A stretch of DNA of 64,000 nt from Drechmeria coniospora (taxonomy: Eukaryota > Ascomycota > Sordariomycetes > Hypocreales > Ophiocordycipitaceae), in assembly GCF_001625195.1 (NCBI RefSeq), contig NC_054390.1, forward strand, positions 6,297,222 through 6,361,221, given 5' to 3'. Each line of letters begins with the position of its first letter. Within the stretch, counting starts at the first letter, position 1. Positions 21,582-32,552 of the stretch are shown one piece after another. The translations under genes were made by a program, and so were the position numbers. The notes under the pieces are model-generated. The model saw only the letters and a list, made by a program, of their open reading frames with translations, ran no database searches and was not told the DNA's origin.

Positions 21582-21930
21582 CTCTCTAGTCACTCGGTTA
21601 GTACAGTTGATGCGGGTGGTAGATGGATAGGCATACCGGTCTCTTCAAGTCGACTAGTCTGGGAGAGACAAAAGATTGCATATCTTGGATCCGGCGATGG
21701 GGCTCTGAACCTGAGTTGAGTCTAGGCGTGGGCAACGATTGTGTTCACCCGCAGCGATGAGATTGTACGTTTTTTGGTTGAGTAACTGGCCACTCCACTC
21801 TGGCCGGCTGGCTGGCAGACTGAAAAACGCAATGAGTGACAGATGATCATGTAAGTAGAGAACAGGGACCACGTGAATAGATTGACTCGAGGCACTGACT
21901 GGGCTGATAGACTGATTGATCGCCATAGGG

Positions 21931-21990
21931 TACCTACATACCTACCTACCTAGGTACCTACTCACCTACCTACCTACTCACCTACCTTCC
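21931..21990. repeat. TACC microsatellite
   Basis: About sixty bases of tandem TACC/CTAC units interrupted by ACAT, TAGG and ACTC. Confidence 0.9.
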
Positions 21991-22067
21991 TGTCTACTTT
22001 GATAATACGGTAGTAGTATGATGCAGATATTCGGATCGCCTGGCCATTCTAGATCAATGGGTAGCGC

Positions 22068-22298
22068 TCAGAGAAATTCGCCCTTGTACAGTACCATGTC
22101 ATCCATGCCGTAGCCAGAATGATCAGTCCGCCTAACGAACACGCGATCTCCGTCCCAACCTGGAATCAAGGGTAAATCCATGACCTCCATGAATGGAAAC
22201 ATCATTCCAAACATAGAAAGAGATATAAAAATGGCGCAGAGTAATGCCTGCTGTGGATTGACTAGATTTCGTACTGCTGTAAAGTCGAATAGTTGGCT
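22068..22298 (-). pseudogene. Possible gene relic: 76-codon open segment with a hydrophobic stretch
   Basis: Minus-strand sequence stays open for 76 codons after a TAG and ends in TGA. It reads like protein: a hydrophobic stretch (ALLCAIFISLSMFGMMFPF), then PGWDGDRVFVRRTDHSGYG and a charged end. An overlapping minus frame (22522-22262) also has a natural-looking stretch (LIRPTDEPVQSLNLPSQAS). Together they could be a frameshifted relic or the last exon of a lost gene. Composition is AT-richer than neighbouring genes. No family is recognised, and chance cannot be excluded. Confidence 0.3.
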
Positions 22299-23137
22299 CT
22301 ACCATACACAATAGTGTAAGAAGGATAGCCTGTTGCCGTTGAAGCTTGACTGGGGAGGTTCAATGATTGCACCGGTTCGTCAGTTGGGCGGATCAGCAAG
22401 CCCAGACCATTGGGCGTGATCAAGTTAATATTGAGTAATAATTGCAGTACTCCTCCGTACTCCGTACAGTATTGATACAGACTATTATAGTACATGTACA
22501 GTCCGGAGTACAATAATTGCACATGTACAAGTACGGTACGGAGTACTAAGGCACTTGCATATGCAAGTACTTGCAGCAGGCGTACGGACTACGGTAGGTA
22601 TTCCTATTGGTGCCTGCAGTGTTCTGTACCCCGTACAAGTAATCATACTGTACGGAGTACGGAGTACTGTACTCTGTAATTATGTGTATTTAAGTATATT
22701 AATACTCCTACTTTTCCAATACTGGTACGGAGCCAAGTACTAAGCTTGCAAAGTGGTACGGGGACATCAGTACCCCGTACGTACCAAGTACCTGTACATG
22801 TGCGCCGTACTCGTAGTGTAATCCTCCATACTTTTCCAGTGCACTATTACCGAGTAATTACACGTAATTAAATGGTCCATGTGCTGCAACGGCTAGATTA
22901 TTCCCTGCCGTAAAGCAGACCATCTTCTTCAACCATTCATCCAACCAACCACTCCACACCCTTCGTCGTTGCCCCCTCGCGGCCATGATCCCCTAAGCGA
23001 ATTCCATCCGATGAAATCATCCTCGAGCCGTCGCGAGATGCAACAGTAGCTTTCCTGAGACGCCACTTCCGTCGGTTCCTCGTCGTCCTTTCGCAGCCTC
23101 CTGCCATCGCATTTCGACGCCTCGCCAGCCAGCAAGC

Positions 23138-26100
23138 ATGGCGACTCTCGCAAACGCAATGGCGAACGGGGCCTTGAATGGCGACATGGCCGCCGTTCCC
23201 GTCACCATTCGCTTCTCGGATATACCCTCTGCCATCGATATCCCCGTTCAAGGCGACCAGGAGGACGAAGCGGTCGAGATCGACCTCGAAGTCCTTCTCG
23301 ACGACCCTACCGAGCTCTGCACCCTCTTCGAAAACGAGCACGCCGCCAAGACGTACTGGATGACGGTTGCCCTCGCGTACGCGAAGCAAAAGAAGATTGA
23401 TCACGCCATCGAGATGCTCCTCCGCGGCAGCAGCTCCATCAGCCACGGCAGCAATCCGCGTGACAAGGTGAGCATAATTTGCTGTCTCTGCTGGATGTAC
23501 TTGTGGAAAAGTCGCGAGGCGCCTCGTGTTTCCCCGGACGGCGTGACCAAGGAGCATTACCTGCAGATGGCGACGTCGTCCCTCAACGATGCCGCCCGCC
23601 TCAACCCTTCCTTCCCGCCCACCTTCCTCGCCCGAGGCGTCCTCCTTCTCCTGAAAGCTTCCCTGCAAGCACCGGCCAAGACGGCGGGCGGCATCGGAAC
23701 CGAAAAGCACGAACTTCTCAAGACGGCCGTCAAGTCTTTCGACGATGCGCTGCGGGTCTCGCAAGGCAAGAACATGCTTGCCCTCATGGGCAAGGCCCGC
23801 GCATTCTTCTCCATGCACAAATATCCGGATGCCTTGACGACGTACCAAGATGTTCTGCAGAAGATGCCAAGCCTGGTGGACCCCGATCCCAGAATCGGCA
23901 TCGGCTGCTGCTTCTGGCAGCTGGGATTCAAGGAGGACGCAAAGGTGGCCTGGGAGAGATCCCTCGAGATCAGCCCCGACTCGGCCGTCGCCAACATCCT
24001 CGTCGGCTTGTTCTACCTCGACGCCAGTGGTCACGTCTCCGTCAACAGCGAAGACTTTCTCAAGCTGTACAAGAAGGCCATGACCGAGTACACGCAAAGG
24101 TCCTTCAAGCTCGACAAGGACCTTCCCCTGACCTGCTCTACCTTTTCGAGCTACTTCCTTTCCCGCAAGTCGTGGGAGAACTCGGAGAAGCTGGCGCACA
24201 AAGCGATCCAGTTCACCGACGTCAACGCCATCGCCAGCGACGGCTGGTATCTGCTCGCCCGTCAGGCTCACTACGCCGGCGAAACCGAAAAAGCCAGCGA
24301 TTATTACCGCCGAGCCGACGACGCCCGTGGAGGAACCGACACGGGCTACCTGCCCGCCAAATTTGGCGTCGCCCAGCTTTCGGTTCTCAAAAACGACCTG
24401 GGCGAGGCGAAACTGCGTCTGGAGAAGATGATTCAGCAGTCGAAGAACTACGAGGCCATGATCCTTCTCGGCACCCTCTACGCCGAGGAGACATTTGCGA
24501 GCCAGCGGAGCGACGTCAAGGAAGACAAGTCTTCCGAGTCGAAAAAGGCCATCGCTCTGCTGGAAGGGGTCCGAAATGCGTGGAAGGATCCCAAAAAAGT
24601 CGTCTCTCCCGACTCGTCGGTCCTGCTGAATCTCGCTCGTCTCTACGAGGCCGATCAGCCGGTCAAGGCGCTGCAATGCTTGCAGCACGTCGAACAGCTC
24701 GAGCTCGACCAGATCCCCGCCTCGGAGCGGCCCGAGGACGCTTCCGAGGATCCCGAGGCGCAGGCGGCCTTGAGGAAGCTGCTTCCGCCCCAGCTCCTCA
24801 ACAACATCGGCTGCTTCCACTACCAAGCCGAGAGGCACGAGCTGGCGAGCGACATGTTCGAGGCGGCGTTGGGCGCGTGCATGAGGGTCGGCGAGAAGGA
24901 TCCCGAGATGGACACGGACGCGCTCGTCTCGACCATCAGCTTCAACCTCGGCAGGAGCTACGAGTCCCGAGGCTTGACCGACAAGGCGGTGGAAGTGTAC
25001 GAAGGCCTGCTGGCTCGTCACGACGATTACACGGATGCCCGCACGAGGCTTGCCTACATCAAGCTGAGGAAAAACCCGAACAAGGAGGGCCCGGATGCCG
25101 TGGCCAGGCTGTACCAGGACAACCCCGGCGACTTGGAAGTCCGCGCGCTCTACGGCTGGTATCTCAGCAAGGTCCACTCGAGGAAGTGGCACGCCAACAT
25201 TGCCGAGGATCAGGAGTTCCGCCACTACAAGCACACGCTGCAGAACCACGACAAGCACGACAGGTATGCGCTCGTCGGCATGGGGAACCTGTACCTGATG
25301 CAGGCGCGGGAGATGCGGCGCGAGACGGCGCAGGAGAAGCAGAAGAAGAGCGCCATCTACTGCAAGGCCGTCGAGTTCTTCGAGAAGGCCCTGTCCCTCG
25401 ACCCCAAAAACGCCTACGCCGCGCAGGGCGTCGCCATCGCCCTCGTCGAGGACCGCAAGGATTACAAGTCGGCCTTGCCCATCTTCAACCAGATCCGGGA
25501 GACGGTCAAGGACGCCCACATTTACGTCAACTTGGGTCACATGTACTCCGAGCTGAAGCAGTTCTCCAAGGCCATAGAGCACTACGAGGCGGCCCTCGCC
25601 AAGGAGGGCAAGTCGAACGACCCTACCATCCTGTCCTGCCTCGGCCGAACGTGGCTGAACAAGGGGCGCGTGGATCGAGACGTCGACTCGTGCGGCAAGG
25701 CCCTCGAGTGCGCCGAAAAGGTAAGCAACCCACGCATCCGCCGGCAACCTGCCCCTGGCTGACGCCGCGACCAAGGCACTGGAGGCGGCCCCCGAGCAGG
25801 TCCACTACAAGTTCAACATGGCCTTTGTCCAGATTCAGCTCGTCACGACGATCCAGGCCTTGCCCGAGAACAGGCGAACGTTGGATCAGCTCGAGAAGGC
25901 GGCGGAAGGTCTCGAGGCTGCCATCAAATCCCTCGACAACATCGCCACCCTCCCCCAGACGCCGTACCCCAAGCACGACGTGGAGCAGCGCGCCAACATG
26001 GCCCGCAACACGCTCCGGAAGCAGCTCGAGAGAGCCATCGGCAAGCAGCGAGAATGGGAGGAGATGAACAAGGAGAAGATCCAGGCGGCCCAGCTGCAGC

Positions 26101-26897
26101 GGGAAGCGGACATTAAGCGTCGCGAGGCGGAGCGCGAGGCCGTTCTGGCCGTGGAGCGGGAGCGGCAGGAGAAGATCAAGAAGGAGCGGGAGACGATGGC
26201 GGCTCGCGATCGGATACTCACCGAGCAGCGGCAGGAGGAGGATCGTTCTCGCCGGGAAGCCGAGATGACGACGGACGAGGAGACGGGACAAAAGGTGAAG
26301 CGCAAGCGCAAGCCGAAGAAGGCGGACGAGCGGAAGAAGCAGAGGAAGGGTGGACGAGACGAGGACGAGGACGAGTCTCTAGAGGAATCACACGTCAAGA
26401 AGAGGCGGCGTCTCACGAAGAAGGAATCGTCCAAGTTCAAGTCGGATGAGATTGTCGTCGACAGCGACGACGAAGACGACGACAACACCCTTGACCAAGT
26501 CGAAAGGAGATTGGAGAGGAACGGGTCTCCTCTCTCGGAAGCCGACGACGACGCCAGCGCCGCCGACAAAATGGATGTCGACGACGAGGATCGGCAGAGC
26601 GACCGAGGCAGCGAGGAGGCAGGGGAGGAGGAGGAGGAGGAGGAGGCGGCGGCGGCGGTGGAGGAGGATGATGACGACGACGATGCCGAGAGCGCCCATC
26701 GGCAGCAGCACAAGAGGACGCGGAGGGGGCGAGTGCTCGAGAGCGACGACGAAGAGGACGACGACGCCGAGCCCGCCACGGTCAAGAGCCCTCTCGACGA
26801 GCAAGAGGCCAGCCCTACGGCGACGGCGGACGAAGACGTGCCAGATGCCGGCGGTGACGAGAATGACGACGAGAATTCGGATGCCTCTGGAAGCTAG
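23138..26897 (+). CDS. ctr9: CTR9, TPR scaffold subunit of the Paf1 transcription elongation complex
   Basis: Two exons, 23138-25720 and 25776-26897, give 1234 residues. The 55-nt intron has GTAAGC and CTGAC. Most of the protein is a tandem tetratricopeptide solenoid; recognisable units lie around YWMTVALAYAKQKKIDHAIE, FNLGRSYESRGLTDKAVEVY and HIYVNLGHMYSELKQFSKAI. It is followed by a long charged coiled coil (residues about 930-1030) and a basic then acidic Glu/Asp-Ser tail with nuclear-localisation-like clusters (KRKRKPKK, KKRRRLTKK). CTR9 organises Paf1, Leo1, Cdc73 and Rtf1 on RNA polymerase II and supports H2B ubiquitination and H3K4/K36 methylation. The ATG at 23138 begins MATLANAMANG; the gene is convergent with CBR1. 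The large antisense frame here is a codon-bias shadow. Confidence 0.94.
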
Positions 26898-27430
26898 AGT
26901 TTTGGAGCAGGCTGCATACCTCCATGGAGTTACGTTCACCGGGTACAACGGCTTCGGCGAGGAGGGAAGTGAGCACAAGGCAGGTTCGGCAGAAGGCGGG
27001 TTCGGCAGAAGGCGGGTTCGGCAGAGACTATGCATTTTTTCGCCTTGGGAGGCCGCCGCCCAACGTGGAAACGTGAAGTTGCCGGGGAGAGCTAGCACGA
27101 CCGGGTGGCCTCCCTTGATTCTTTTATTCATACGAGTATCCTACTTTTCGAGTACTTGATTCGCCTCAGGGTGCCATGATCCAGCCCGAGCGTGTTCATC
27201 GGCTTGCGGCCCGGTCATTGTTGCCCGCTCTCACCACCCCAAATCCCCTCATGCAAGCACTGCTCATCGACCTGCTGCTCGTCGATGCTGCATGCGAAGC
27301 AAGTACGCTCGCACGGCAGAGAACGGCAGCGGCGGTGTCTCCGGCGTGTCGTGAGTATCAGCACACATACCAAGCGGTTGACAGGCGACAAGGTTCGGGT
27401 GACTAGTCTGCCAAACAGCCGGGCATGGCA
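26898..27430. other. Spacer between convergent CTR9 and CBR1
   Basis: Holds only 3' flanks and the 16-bp tandem repeat; nothing else is seen. Confidence 0.6.
26979..27026. repeat. 16-bp tandem repeat, three copies, CTR9 3' flank
   Basis: Three units of GGCGGGTTCGGCAGAA, the first with A for G at position 4 and the last ending in G. Confidence 0.92.
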
Positions 27431-28571
27431 TTAAAAGGCAAAGACCTGATCCTCGAGCTTGCTGACGGGGCGAGCCTTCTTGTAGCCCAGGCTCTCGGTG
27501 GCCTTTTTCAGGCCGCTGATCATGGGAGGGGGGCCGCAGAGGAGGATCTTGACGTCGTCGGCAGGCTTGGGAAGCCATTTCTGGTATCGGGTCAGCAGCC
27601 GTTCCGTCGGAGGGGCAGTCGATCAAGGGTCCATTCTCACGGTAATCATGTCGGCCGTCACATAGCCGACGCCGCCGGTCCAGCCCTCCGGGGGATTGTC
27701 CAAGACGTAGTGAACGCGGATGCCGCTGTCCTCGGCGGATAGCGCGTCGAGGTCTTCCTTGAGCAGAATGTCCTGAGGCGAGACGTTGGCAAAGATGAGG
27801 TCGACTTCGGTCCTGTCGCCATCGGCACGGCCGCGGATGATGGCGCGGATGATCTGGAGCATGGGCGTGATGCCGGTGCCGCCTGCGATCATGCCGAAGC
27901 GGCGGACCATGTTGGGCTTGTAGACGAAGGCACCCTTGGGACCGCGGACTCGGATGGTCTGGTTCAGCATGAGAGAAGCCATGAACTTGGAGATGTTGCC
28001 TTGGGGGTACGACTTGATGAGGAGATCGAAGTGGCCAGGCTCGTGGTCGCCGGAGATGGGCGTGTACGAGCGGACGATTTCCTTTGTGCTGCCGTCGGGT
28101 TGGGGGAGGGGAGCGCCGATGGAGATGTGCTGGCCGATGGGGAGGCCGAGGATGGAGCGGGAGGAGGGCAGCTTGAATCGGTAACTGCGTCTCGCGTTAG
28201 CATCGAGCACGCTCGCGGCGAGCCGGCGGGCGACTGACATGGCGACATTGTGGGAGATGACGGTCTTCTCCTCGAGCTCAAACTCCTGGAAGACGTCGGG
28301 CTTGAGAACCTTTTTGATCTCTGGCGAGCGACACGTCAGTCAAGGCGGGACGGGCCCGGGGGGGGGGGGGGGGGGGGGGGGAGGCTTGGACGCAGGTGCA
28401 CTCACGGAAGTTCCAGAAGTTGTAGGCGCCCATGACGAGGGCGAGGATGACGGAGTAGGCGACCCATTCCCTCTTCACGATGAGGGTGCCGACGACGAGC
28501 AGGGAAGCGGGGACGTAGACATAGTCGACGTAGTGGCGCGCGATCCACGAGTCCTGCGAGGTGCTGGCCAT
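27431..28571 (-). CDS. CBR1: NADH-cytochrome b5 reductase
   Basis: Four exons, 28571-28406, 28320-28239, 28184-27641 and 27580-27431, give 313 residues. An N-terminal hydrophobic segment ([13 protein letters not shown] and [14 protein letters not shown]) anchors it in the ER or outer mitochondrial membrane. The FAD domain has RSYTPIS and GNISKFMAS; the NADH domain has [13 protein letters not shown] and CGPPPM; the C-terminus ends VFAF as in the family. It passes electrons from NADH to cytochrome b5 for fatty-acid desaturation and sterol synthesis. Intron 1 (28405-28321) has GTGAGT, CTGAC and a run of 24 C on the sense strand. Intron 2 (28238-28185, 54 nt) has GTCAGT and GCTAAC, and is a stop-free multiple of three. 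Its removal turns SHNVAM...SYRFK into SHNVAIYRFK, the family sequence. Intron 3 is 27640-27581. Confidence 0.95.
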
Positions 28572-29151
28572 GATGGGTGCCGGGGGGTGTCTGCTGCAGT
28601 TGAACGGTCAAAGGCACGGACGAGAAAGGTTCGTTGGTGAATGCTGGCAGCGACCAATTGTTGACGATGGTCTGTCGGTACCTGAACCGGAGGTTATCAG
28701 GCCCGTCAAATTTTACAGGTGGGACCCGAGTGGTGGAGATGCATTGGCAGCCATTATTACTGCGCGGGTCCTATTACTCTGTAGAGTATGGCATTGTCCT
28801 TGTACTTGGACTCTGCACTACAGTACAGCTACGGGGTACAAGATTGATAAGTACAACTACATACCTAGCACATGTGGTTGTGCTTGTACAGTGATACAGT
28901 ATTAGTACTTACAGTGCAAGTGCACCTTGGCCGGCCTACTTGTAGTTCACGTGCTACAGTTATTACAGCAAGCAAATACTCCGTACTAACACGTACCTAA
29001 GTACTTAATTACAGTACTTAAGTACGGAGTACAAGTACTCCGTACAGCATTCGAGTTAGTCCCAGGGGGGAAGATGCTGCCAGCATTCCCAGTCCGTAGC
29101 TACCCTAGAGTCTTGTCACGGAACAACCGTCGTTGGATAGGGAACCTCTCC

Positions 29152-29213
29152 ATGATTAGTTCTCTTGGAAGCCGATTTGTTTATGATTAGTTCTCTTGGA
29201 AGCCGATTTGTTT
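29152..29213. repeat. Perfect 31-bp tandem duplication
   Basis: The unit starting ATGATTAGTTCTC and ending GATTTGTTT occurs at 29152-29182 and again at 29183-29213 with no difference. Confidence 0.95.
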
Positions 29214-30051
29214 GTTTTATGATGACATTGCCTCTATCTGTATCATGAAAATGCATGGGGAATACTGGAAGCAAAAGCTGGTTGTGGATCATGGCCATGT
29301 TTTTGGACGCAGTTACTGCCATCGACGTGCGCCATCCATCGACCTGAACGATCCGTGAGCAGAAGGGAAATATTAGAGCGCATGATGACAAGCCCAAGGA
29401 TGTGTCCACAAGGCCGTGATTCACCCGATAGGAGAGCGCGACAATGAATTAAACGCGGCGGTGCATATAATGCGAGCTCTCATGCCTGCCACGTGACATC
29501 GCAGACGAGGCGGCGAGAATACCTACCCACAACACTATCGTCATCAAAACTGATGACGTCCACTCTCCGCAGCATGCGTGGACTGTCATCGTCGCAGGAC
29601 ATGCGGGGAACCACCGACGGCGTCAGCCGAACGGAAGCGGCCAAAGCACGGAACGGCCATGCCCAAAAGTCAGTCACGCCTTGGCAACGTAAACTCGGAT
29701 GCCTCCGAATGTCTGCCTCGAAGCACACCCACAAGGTGCTCGATCCACGAGACACGTGATCCGCGCAAACCCCGTATACGCACAAGGAAGATGCCCGCTG
29801 GGAGACTCTAGGGAGATGGACGTCTTGCGGTTGGCTGGAGCCGGCGTGCTCAGTTGACCGTGCACTACGGGAATTCATCAAGGTCGTCGCCACCGAGGAG
29901 GCGTCGCTCATGGCACCGCTACCGAGGCATGTCAAATAAATGGTACCAGCTCCAACGGTGGATGGGTGCGGAGTGAGAGGGAATCGCTCCGAATGGCACA
30001 TGGGACTATCCGTGGTCCCGGCAACTACCGCGGGACGATTCGTACTAGGTG

Positions 30052-30151
30052 TATGGCAGTGCAAGTACGGGTACAGTATGGCAGTGCGAGTACGGGTACA
30101 ATATGGCTGTGCAGGTACGGGTACAGTATGGCTGTGCAGGTACGGGTACGG
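30052..30151. repeat. 25-bp minisatellite, four copies
   Basis: Units start at 30052, 30077, 30102 and 30127, consensus TATGGCTGTGCAGGTACGGG followed by TACAG, with few substitutions. The third and fourth units are nearly identical. Confidence 0.93.
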
Positions 30152-30153
30152 TT

Positions 30154-30458
30154 CATGCAGTTGCCCGCTGGTATGGGCAGGGCCGTACTCCCATCAATAC
30201 GGAGTACAAGGAATATTAATAGCACAAGTATCAATACGGAGTACAGTACTTGCAATCACGGCATATTCATGTATCCGTACATGCAGTTGGTGCAGGTTAG
30301 GATGAGCAGCGGCCGTACTCCCCATTTCTGCAAGGAATGGCACCCATAATGTTATTAATATGTATGTACTCCGTACTCCGTACTTGTACTTATATGCAGT
30401 TGTTGTACGTCGGGATGAGTGGCGGCCGTACTTCGTACTCTCCATTTCTACAAGGAAT
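30154..30458. repeat. Three diverged copies of a ~60-bp repeat
   Basis: Copies at about 30154-30214, 30280-30338 and 30394-30458 each start near ATGCAGTTG, pass through GGCCGTACT and end at CAAGGAAT. They are separated by GTAC-rich sequence and follow directly on the 25-bp minisatellite. Confidence 0.7.
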
Positions 30459-32552
30459 AGTACAAATACTTGCGAATCTGGTACGAGGCATCCGTACATG
30501 CCGTTGTCGTTGGCCGCCCTGGTGTACATTTCACAGTACCAGTAGTCGTACACCAACAGCAATAGTTGTGCTGGGTTGGCCACCACGAATGTCGACTTGT
30601 CTGCCAGGTGACCCCTCACCTGACCTGCTGGAGGAAATTAGCACGCCTACAAAGGGCACGTTATCGGCGTGGTCGCATTGTCCCCGCGACCGACAAGGGG
30701 TCAAGTGCCAAGGCACCTCCCAAGTTTATCCGGTTTGACGTTTGCTGTGCTCCATTGTTGTCCTTCGGCCCGGCTTCGTCATTCGAGCCTACTCGTCGAT
30801 CGCGCAGGAGAGTTTAGGCTAACGGATTTAGCCACCACAGTGGACAATCTCCCCGGCTCCGTTGATGTCACCGCCCCCCCCCACCCCTCCGTAGCCGCGC
30901 CCCCCTGCCGCTCCCCCTGTCCACCGTGCCCCCTCTTCCCCGCGATGCAGTCAGTACCTGTACTTACAGTACGCCCACGAGTGCTACGGTGCAGGTGTAC
31001 TTGGGTCCACGTAAATGTACTCCGTACTCCGTACTGTATTATTATTACTTATCTGCACTCGTGGTGGGTGGGAACCGTTACGGGGCGTCTCCCGTCATGA
31101 TCCGATGCCGTATTACGTCGCCACGGACGTCGTTTCCGAATGCAAAACCGCATTGTCCTTCCGCCATGGCCCATGGTCGATGCCCCCCTCGTGTCCCATT
31201 CCTCTCCCGTTAAGCTCTTGTCGTTCGCGACGTGCCTCTTCCGTCGCGGCTCTCTGCGGAAGTGGGTGCCCCCGTGGCAGGTTCGGTCAAGGTCGCAGCT
31301 CGCCACGAGATGGCGAGGAAAATGTAAAAACGACACCAGCGTCCGTTGGCTCCTGTCCGCAGCAGGTTGGCAGGTTCCTAGCAGCGTGCTAGGAGCGCCA
31401 TGCTAGCCTGTTACGGCGCGAGTACCACCTGAGCGCCGGCGGGTAGGTACCCGGTAGGGAGCAGCAGGGAGCACGCACGTAGGTGGCAGCCGACTGCTCG
31501 TCGCTGCACCTCTAGCGCCTGGTAGGTACGCGGGACGCCAAGCGAGGTGCTGGTTTCGCCGTCATCGTCCTGGGCGGTGGTGGGAAGGGTCCGAGCTGCA
31601 TCCTCCCCTCCCACCTCCGTGGCCCTCTCGGCCATGCTCGCATCCTCCCATCATCTCGCATCCTCCCATCGTGCCGTCGTCCTTCCGCCGCCTGCCCGGA
31701 TCTGTTGGCCCGCTGGAACGCAGTCCCCCTTCCTGCCGCCGCGGAGAGCCAGGTGATCGTCGATGCCCGCCGTCCCTGTTCGCGGGCGGATGAATGCATC
31801 GCCCCCCTTCTCCGCCCTCTCCATTGTCCTCCCTCCCGAATCCCTTCCCGCACGCTCACGATAAGCGATAATTACCCCCCTCGCCGTTCCCGATCAGAGG
31901 ACGCACGGCTAGCGGCCTCGTTGCGGCGCCGCGCCATTCGCCATCCCTCCGTTTCGATATTCGACGGGATCTCGTTTTGTTTCAGCACCACCGGTGAACG
32001 CTAGCATCTGCACGGTAAGCCCTGGGCTGGGCGCGCGGCAGGGTCAGCTTCCGTCCTGCCTGCTCGTACCCGTCGTCCGAGTGCCTGCCTGCTCCCCTCG
32101 ACGAGCACGGCTGCGTCGTCGAGCTGCCGTTCGGTGGCCGCGCTCCGGCCTCGCCAGTCTTCCGTTCGTATCCCCCTCCCCGCCGAGCACCGTTGGCAAC
32201 CCATGAGGAATTCCTCAGGTCCGTCTCCAGAGTGACGGTTGCAGAGGTCTCAGATACGGACGTCGAATTTTGGCCGCTTCTGCTCGACAATCGCCCACAC
32301 GCACCGACGGTGGCTGAGACATCGGCGTCAAAGGCGCTGCTCTGCACGGCGGCCGTCGAAGCACCCTTTTTCGTAACATCCCATCCCCGGCCACGGCAAT
32401 AGTCCTCCTTTCCCGTCGTCGTCGTCGTCGTCGTCGTCATCGTCAATCGTCAATCGTCGCCATGCTCTCGCCTCTCTAGTTTCCTCCCGTCGACCGACCT
32501 CACCTCGCCGCCGCTCCATCGACGACGATCGACACGTCGTCCGCCGAGCGTC

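Larger units (their letters stand above)
21582..23137. other. Divergent spacer between the 326-aa gene and CTR9
   Basis: 1.55 kb. It contains a TACC microsatellite, a possible gene relic near 22068-22298, GTAC-repeat DNA from about 22440 to 22860 (with GTACGGAGTAC at 22650-22660), and the CTR9 leader. Confidence 0.6.
28572..32552. other. Large divergent spacer between CBR1 and the PH-LRR gene
   Basis: Four kilobases with no supported gene. About 28780-29050 and 30040-31080 are GTAC-rich, including GTACGGAGTAC at 29022, GTACTCCGTAC at 29035 and a double copy at 30366-30383. Three tandem or local repeats are listed separately. About 31400-32550 is C-rich and is probably promoter and long 5' leader of the PH-LRR gene; a GTC/GAC triplet run sits near 32417-32440. 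Confidence 0.6.

Noticed and set aside
22937..25774. 945-codon open frame antisense to CTR9
   Set aside because: It mirrors CTR9 codon by codon, has a Leu/Val/Gly/Arg-rich composition typical of the reverse strand of GC-rich genes, and matches no family. Similar shadows lie antisense to PDS5 (5633-7747), PAN1 (38884-40734), the PH-LRR gene (34598-36532) and SNX41 (17588-18973).
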